Shown one piece after another: positions 59,722 to 64,000 of a DNA stretch of 64,000 nt. The notes under the pieces are model-generated. The model worked only from the letters and a program-made list of their open reading frames with translations, ran no database searches and was not told the DNA's origin. Every line of letters starts with the position of its first letter. The first letter of the stretch is position 1. Source of the stretch: Sanghuangporus weigelae (Eukaryota > Basidiomycota > Agaricomycetes > Hymenochaetales > Hymenochaetaceae); contig CP137319.1 in the NCBI GenBank assembly GCA_033182465.1, positions 3,844,001 to 3,908,000 on the forward strand, in the 5' to 3' direction. The translations under genes were made by a program, and so were the position numbers.

Positions 59722-62397
59722 ATGTCGTCGGAGAACGAGAAAAAGGATCGTGAGCTCGATAGCGAGCGTGGTGTTGCTCATGATATTCCAGTCCTCGACT
59801 CTGTAGTCAAGAGAGAACTCGACGCCCATGTCGGCGTAAAACGTGTCGAGGCAGCCGAGCGAGTATGGGGAAAGTATTCAAAGTGGATCCTATTCATCTC
59901 GTTCGTCTTTAAAACCATTATTTCGTTTATGCTTTGTTGACCAGGACTGTTAGCCTTGGACTCGCCTGCTACATCTACTCGCTAGATGGTCAGACCACCA
60001 GCTACTATCTCGCCTTCGCAGCCAGCTCATTTGGCAGGCACTCCCTCATCTCCTCCGTTCAGGTCGCTCAGTCGGTAATCAGTGCGTCCCTTGTTCCTCT
60101 TTCTTCCATGTCATCGTTTACTGACAGTTATCCACTCTTCCGTGAATGGAACACTATCTCATTCCCTATCTGTGTCCTCGTGACGCTATCTTCGCGCACT
60201 TTTGATGGGTTTCGCGCGAATCATCTTTCTCTACATCGCTGTAATCTTTCCCTCTCTTAGTCGCCGTCGGTAAGCCTGTCATTGCCAAGATCGCTGATGT
60301 CACTTCTCGTGCATACGCGTATCTCGGAGTCTGTGCGTTATCACCCTGTTTTCATTTCGCACATACAATTGCCGACCCTTGATTCAGTGCTCTTCTATGT
60401 GGTCGGCTATATTATCATCGCTAGTGCACAGAACATCAATGCCGTCGCTGCTGGAATCGTCATCTATGCTATGTTGGTCAATTCCTATTTGTGCATTATT
60501 CATGACTGACCATCGGAGTGTACGGAAAACGTCTATCCAGGGGATATACGTACGTTAATTTTTTTCTCAATTGGCGAAGTAAGCCGCATGTGACACTCCG
60601 ACGTTGCTCACAGCGGCCTTCAACTTCTCACACAAGTCATCGTCGCAGACATGACAACACTTAGATGGCGGTCATTCATCTCAGGCTTAACCAGTCTGCC
60701 TTTCGTTGTCAATGCTTGGATCGGTGCAAACATCGCCAATGATATTCTCGAGCAGAGTAGTTGGCGCTGGGGATGTATGTATTCTCCCTTACCCATCTAG
60801 CCTTGTTAACTTGAGTGATAACTTTATCGTTTCTGCGACTCTGTAGATGGCATGTTTGCGATCCTCGTTCCGGCGACGCTGATCCCTTTGATTTCGATTC
60901 TATTCTGGGCTGAGAGGAAGGCAAAACGGCTCGGCATTGTAGACCAGGAACTTGCGGCCAATGGTGTGCCCAAAGAAGCTCTTGCTTTCGGTGACTAGCA
61001 ATCATCCTCTTATCCATTTTTCGTCCCTCGCTGACTGGTAGGCGTCCGAATAAGATCCTGCTGCGAACAGAACCATTGCTGAACGTGCTCGCCTCGCGTT
61101 TGATCAACTGGATATCATCGGACTTACTTTGCTCGGTGCGGCCGTCGCTCTGATCCTTCTGCCACTTACCCTTGCAAACAATGCGAGGAGAAGATGGGAA
61201 AATCGTTAGTTTTAAATTCAAAAATTTTCTCACCATATGGAACTGAATTACGTTGATCGGAGGTAGCGTCGATGATTGCAATGCTAGTTGTTGGCGTCGT
61301 CTTACTTTTCGTGTTTGCAATTTGGGACTTGCGCTTCGCAAAGAGGCCTGTCGTCGCTCCACGCTTCCTCCGGAACAGAAGCGTTGTCCTTGCAGCTTGG
61401 GTCGGATTCTTCGATTTTGTATGTCCTGTGTCTCCTCCTTTGTATCTTGAAAGCATCTCATTCCTTTCGAATAGGTCTCGTTCTACCTGACATATGTATA
61501 CCTTTACTCCTTTGTCCTCGTCGTGAAGCCATGGAGCACTCTCAACGCAACGTATTTCGTGTCAACGCAAACCGTCGCACTGACCGTTTTCGGTATCTTA
61601 GCTGGCGCAGCTATGCTCTACGTCCGACGCTACAAGCCTTTCCTTGTCGGCGGACTTTTAATCCGTCTCCTGTAAGCACTTACTCTTTCTCTGCTTTCTA
61701 TGATTCGCGTATGACTAACGAGCATGTAATATGCGTTCTAATCCAGGGGCGTCGGCCTCATGATTCACTCCCGTGGCGCGAATGCATCGACAGTGGAAAT
61801 CGTTTGGTCCCAAATTTTACAAGGAATGGGAGGTGGCGTCTCGGCAGTAGCGTCGCAAACTGCTGCACAAGCCGGTGTGCCACATATTGACGTCGCCATC
61901 GTTACCGCTGTCGTTCTTCTCTGGACTGAGATCGGTGGAAGCGTGGGGAGTGCGATTGGTACGTCTATATCTCAACTGTTTAGAGTGACACAATACCATG
62001 GCCGGATATATTGATGAGTACATGTTAGCCGGCGCAATCTGGTCGAATACAATGCTGGATAATATGAGAAGCGAACTTCCGGACGTCCCTGAAGAGCAAC
62101 TTCAGCAGCTCTATGGAAGCATCGTCTCCGTCATATCCTTCCCTCGAGGATCTGAAATCCGTGAAGGTGTTATTAACGGTACGTATCGTCTCTCATTTAC
62201 CTCTATGTAAAGTATTGATGCAATCTTCCAACCCAAAAGCATACGACAAAACGATGCGCGATATGATAATCGCAGCCACCGCTGTGGCAGTAGTGCCCAT
62301 AATACTTGCACTGTTTATGCCTAATTGGTATCTCGGAGACAAACAGAACGCCGTCGAGGATCAGGAGAGCTCCGATGGCGAAACCTCGCGTCAGTAA
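59722..62397 (+). CDS. Siderophore-iron:H+ symporter (MFS, ARN/Mir type)
   Basis: Multi-exon gene from the ATG at 59722 (MSSENEKKDRELDSERG) to TAA at 62395-62397. Exon 1 ends at 59900; exon 2 starts at 59945. Helical pieces in order: LGLACYIYSLDGQTTSYYLA, IAVGKPVIAKIADVTSRAYA, FYVVGYIIIASAQNINAVAA, QLLTQVIVADMTTLRWRSF, YGMFAILVPATLIPLISILF, FDQLDIIGLTLLGAAVALIL, SMIAMLVVGVVLLFVFAIWD, SFYLTYVYLYSFVLVV, LQGMGGGVSAVASQTAAQAG, LLWTEIGGSVGSAIG and a last exon ending EDQESSDGETSRQ. The LDxxTxxYY loop and the VADMTTLRWR loop are marks of fungal siderophore transporters, which import ferric siderophores across the plasma membrane. A 9-nt microexon (60541-60549) is needed to restore AMGYTGLQLL. No break seen. 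Confidence 0.88.
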
Positions 62398-63330
62398 AGT
62401 ATCATCCATGTCGCAAGATACTTTCGTAATTCGTATATGTATCATGGGAGGGATAATAGTCTTAAGGCTTTTAGCTTCTTTTAAGTAGTGTCGAGCTGTC
62501 GCGCTCAATTTCTCGTAACTTTTTCTTCCACCTTATCTTTTATCATGCAGTCTCAAAAAGACGATCGTCTACGATACGCACTCAAACCTCTTACGTTCAA
62601 ATATATGACTCCCATGCTATTCAAGAGCTGAACATTGCACTCAATGACGCGCTAGGTCACGATTTCCCTTCTTTTCAGCAACATAGGAAGTTACAGAGCG
62701 ATAAAATTCTGGTCAGTGGGTGATGAACAAACGACTAACGGTCGAATGGCGAGTAAATAGCTAACAATCAATCAGCGGATTCTCTTCGTAACCCGTTGTT
62801 TTTGGCAGATAAGCGAATGAACATACATAGTAGCTTCAAAACCGTAAATGATACTATCACTTTATAAACCAGAATACAACGATTTACAGTCGTTGTAACC
62901 ACGCCGGGTGGTTTGGGCAGGTTTTTCAGTGTTTCAGAGTGAGCATGACACTGCAATAATGAAGTTCCATTCATGTAATAGATCGTTCCATTATCTATTT
63001 GTAATTTTGTATGACTCGAACGATAAAGGAAGACCACCTGAACTTACACCGACATCGATGCGAAGGAGACGACCATGTGGTCCGTTCATCAAAAGGAAAT
63101 GCCGTTAGATGAGTCAAAAGACTCGAGGTCAGGATACAGATTCCACATACAAAAGTAAGGCGGATCCGGGAGATCTTGAGGTCAGTACATAAGAAGAGAA
63201 GTCTCACGACTCCCGCCAGATTTTCCTACGTCTGATTGATCACTGACTGATTTTATTTGCTAAGATGATCATGTGATGCTACGAGTGAGTCTACGACACA
63301 GCGGGCAGCTGTGGAATCACCGTGGGAGAT
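62398..63330. other. No supported gene
   Basis: 3' flank of the siderophore transporter. Short open stretches on both strands without recognisable motifs. Confidence 0.45.
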
Positions 63331-63339
63331 ATAACTGTT

Positions 63340-63790
63340 TATATCCATATGGATATTTAAAGTATTATTAAGTGTTTCCATTTGGGTATGCCAAGAGGAG
63401 ATATTTTAAGTATCATCACATAAGATTCCCAAAATGAAATTTTAAATATCCAAAAGAGTCTCGGTGGTGTGGATACTCGCAGCTAATATGGTAATGAATA
63501 CTTAAAATATCCCAAAAGGTATGGGAGGCTCGGATACATAACATGGATACCATAATATATACTTTAATTATCCAATTGGGTATCAAAGGATCGGATATTC
63601 ATTTTAGATACACTTATGGATACTTTAAATATCCAAAATGGGGATATCAAAAGGATAATTAGCATATCAACTAACCATATCTGTAAGCATATCCATAAAG
63701 GTATCCCGATTTCGGATATTCTCGGAGGATATTTTAAATATTTCCTTTCATATTCTTTTGAATATCCACATCTGGGATTCCAATGATAAT
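63340..63790. repeat. Array of diverged AT-rich repeats (aaatatcc / ggatattt)
   Basis: Seven or more irregularly spaced copies of a unit like actttaaatatccaaaa followed by ggtat occur between about 63350 and 63735, mixed with reverse-complement forms (ggatatttaaagtat). Spacing is roughly 40-70 bp. It resembles the subterminal repeat zones of the hAT elements in this window, but no terminal repeat or target duplication is visible before the window ends. Confidence 0.65.
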
Positions 63791-64000
63791 TTAGTCACGT
63801 GATTTTGGGCTCTCAAAACACAATAAATCATATCTTTATAAATACTCAACCGTTTTGCATGATCTAAGCTGGTGAATTCATTTTATAGCCTCTACCTTTA
63901 TACTCCAAGTTGAATGAGAGAGAAAGATCAAGAAATGGTCCCAGAACATCACAAAGGATTGACAAGCAGGTTCAGACAACATATAAAATCAGTTGTTTGC

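Overview
The window looks like genomic DNA of a basidiomycete fungus, most likely an agaricomycete. Evidence: intron-dense genes with 45-80 nt introns, DUF6533-type seven-helix membrane proteins, a NACHT-WD40 STAND gene with degraded relatives, fungal-type bestrophins, a siderophore transporter, and Ty3/Gypsy chromovirus and hAT elements. Exon limits below were worked out by hand from splice signals, reading frame and paralogue comparison.

Layout. 1-1071: 3'-truncated FAD monooxygenase (-). 2033-2780: small conserved protein. 3427-4722: SET protein. 5575-5920: WD40 pseudogene. 7895-12454: tandem pair of 12-exon bestrophin-like channel genes (-). 12673-13520: hAT deletion derivative with a perfect 8-bp target duplication. 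13791-15800: Sld3-like replication protein. 16561-27059: a tandemly duplicated membrane-protein locus. Each unit has a minus-strand seven-helix gene, a plus-strand DUF6533 gene and a minus-strand glycoprotein gene; the third gene is only a fragment in the left unit. 27305-29353: intact 13-exon GH1 beta-glucosidase. 31631-32259: Sin3-PAH-like protein. 32599-34791: a 2.2 kb inverted-repeat structure with tRNA-like modules at both ends.

35398-47704: a whole-looking, very young 12.3 kb Ty3/Gypsy chromovirus on the minus strand. Its LTRs are identical wherever compared, and it has a 5-bp target duplication. It carries an accessory ORF after pol, an antisense two-exon small-protein gene, and a long ORF inside each LTR. 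48923-49562: second hAT-type MITE, ending about 24 bp before a NACHT-WD40 gene (about 49586-53748). 54260-54920: SF3B4/Hsh49 splicing-factor pseudogene. 56182-57363: second SET gene (-), paralogous to the first. 58336-58545: NACHT fragment. 59722-62397: siderophore-iron transporter with a 9-nt microexon. 63340-63790: array of AT-rich 'aaatatcc' repeats.

The window is a repeat-rich, fast-evolving region: duplicated surface and membrane protein genes, STAND receptor fragments, and mobile elements close to gene promoters. The core metabolic genes (GH1, siderophore transporter, bestrophins) read as intact.
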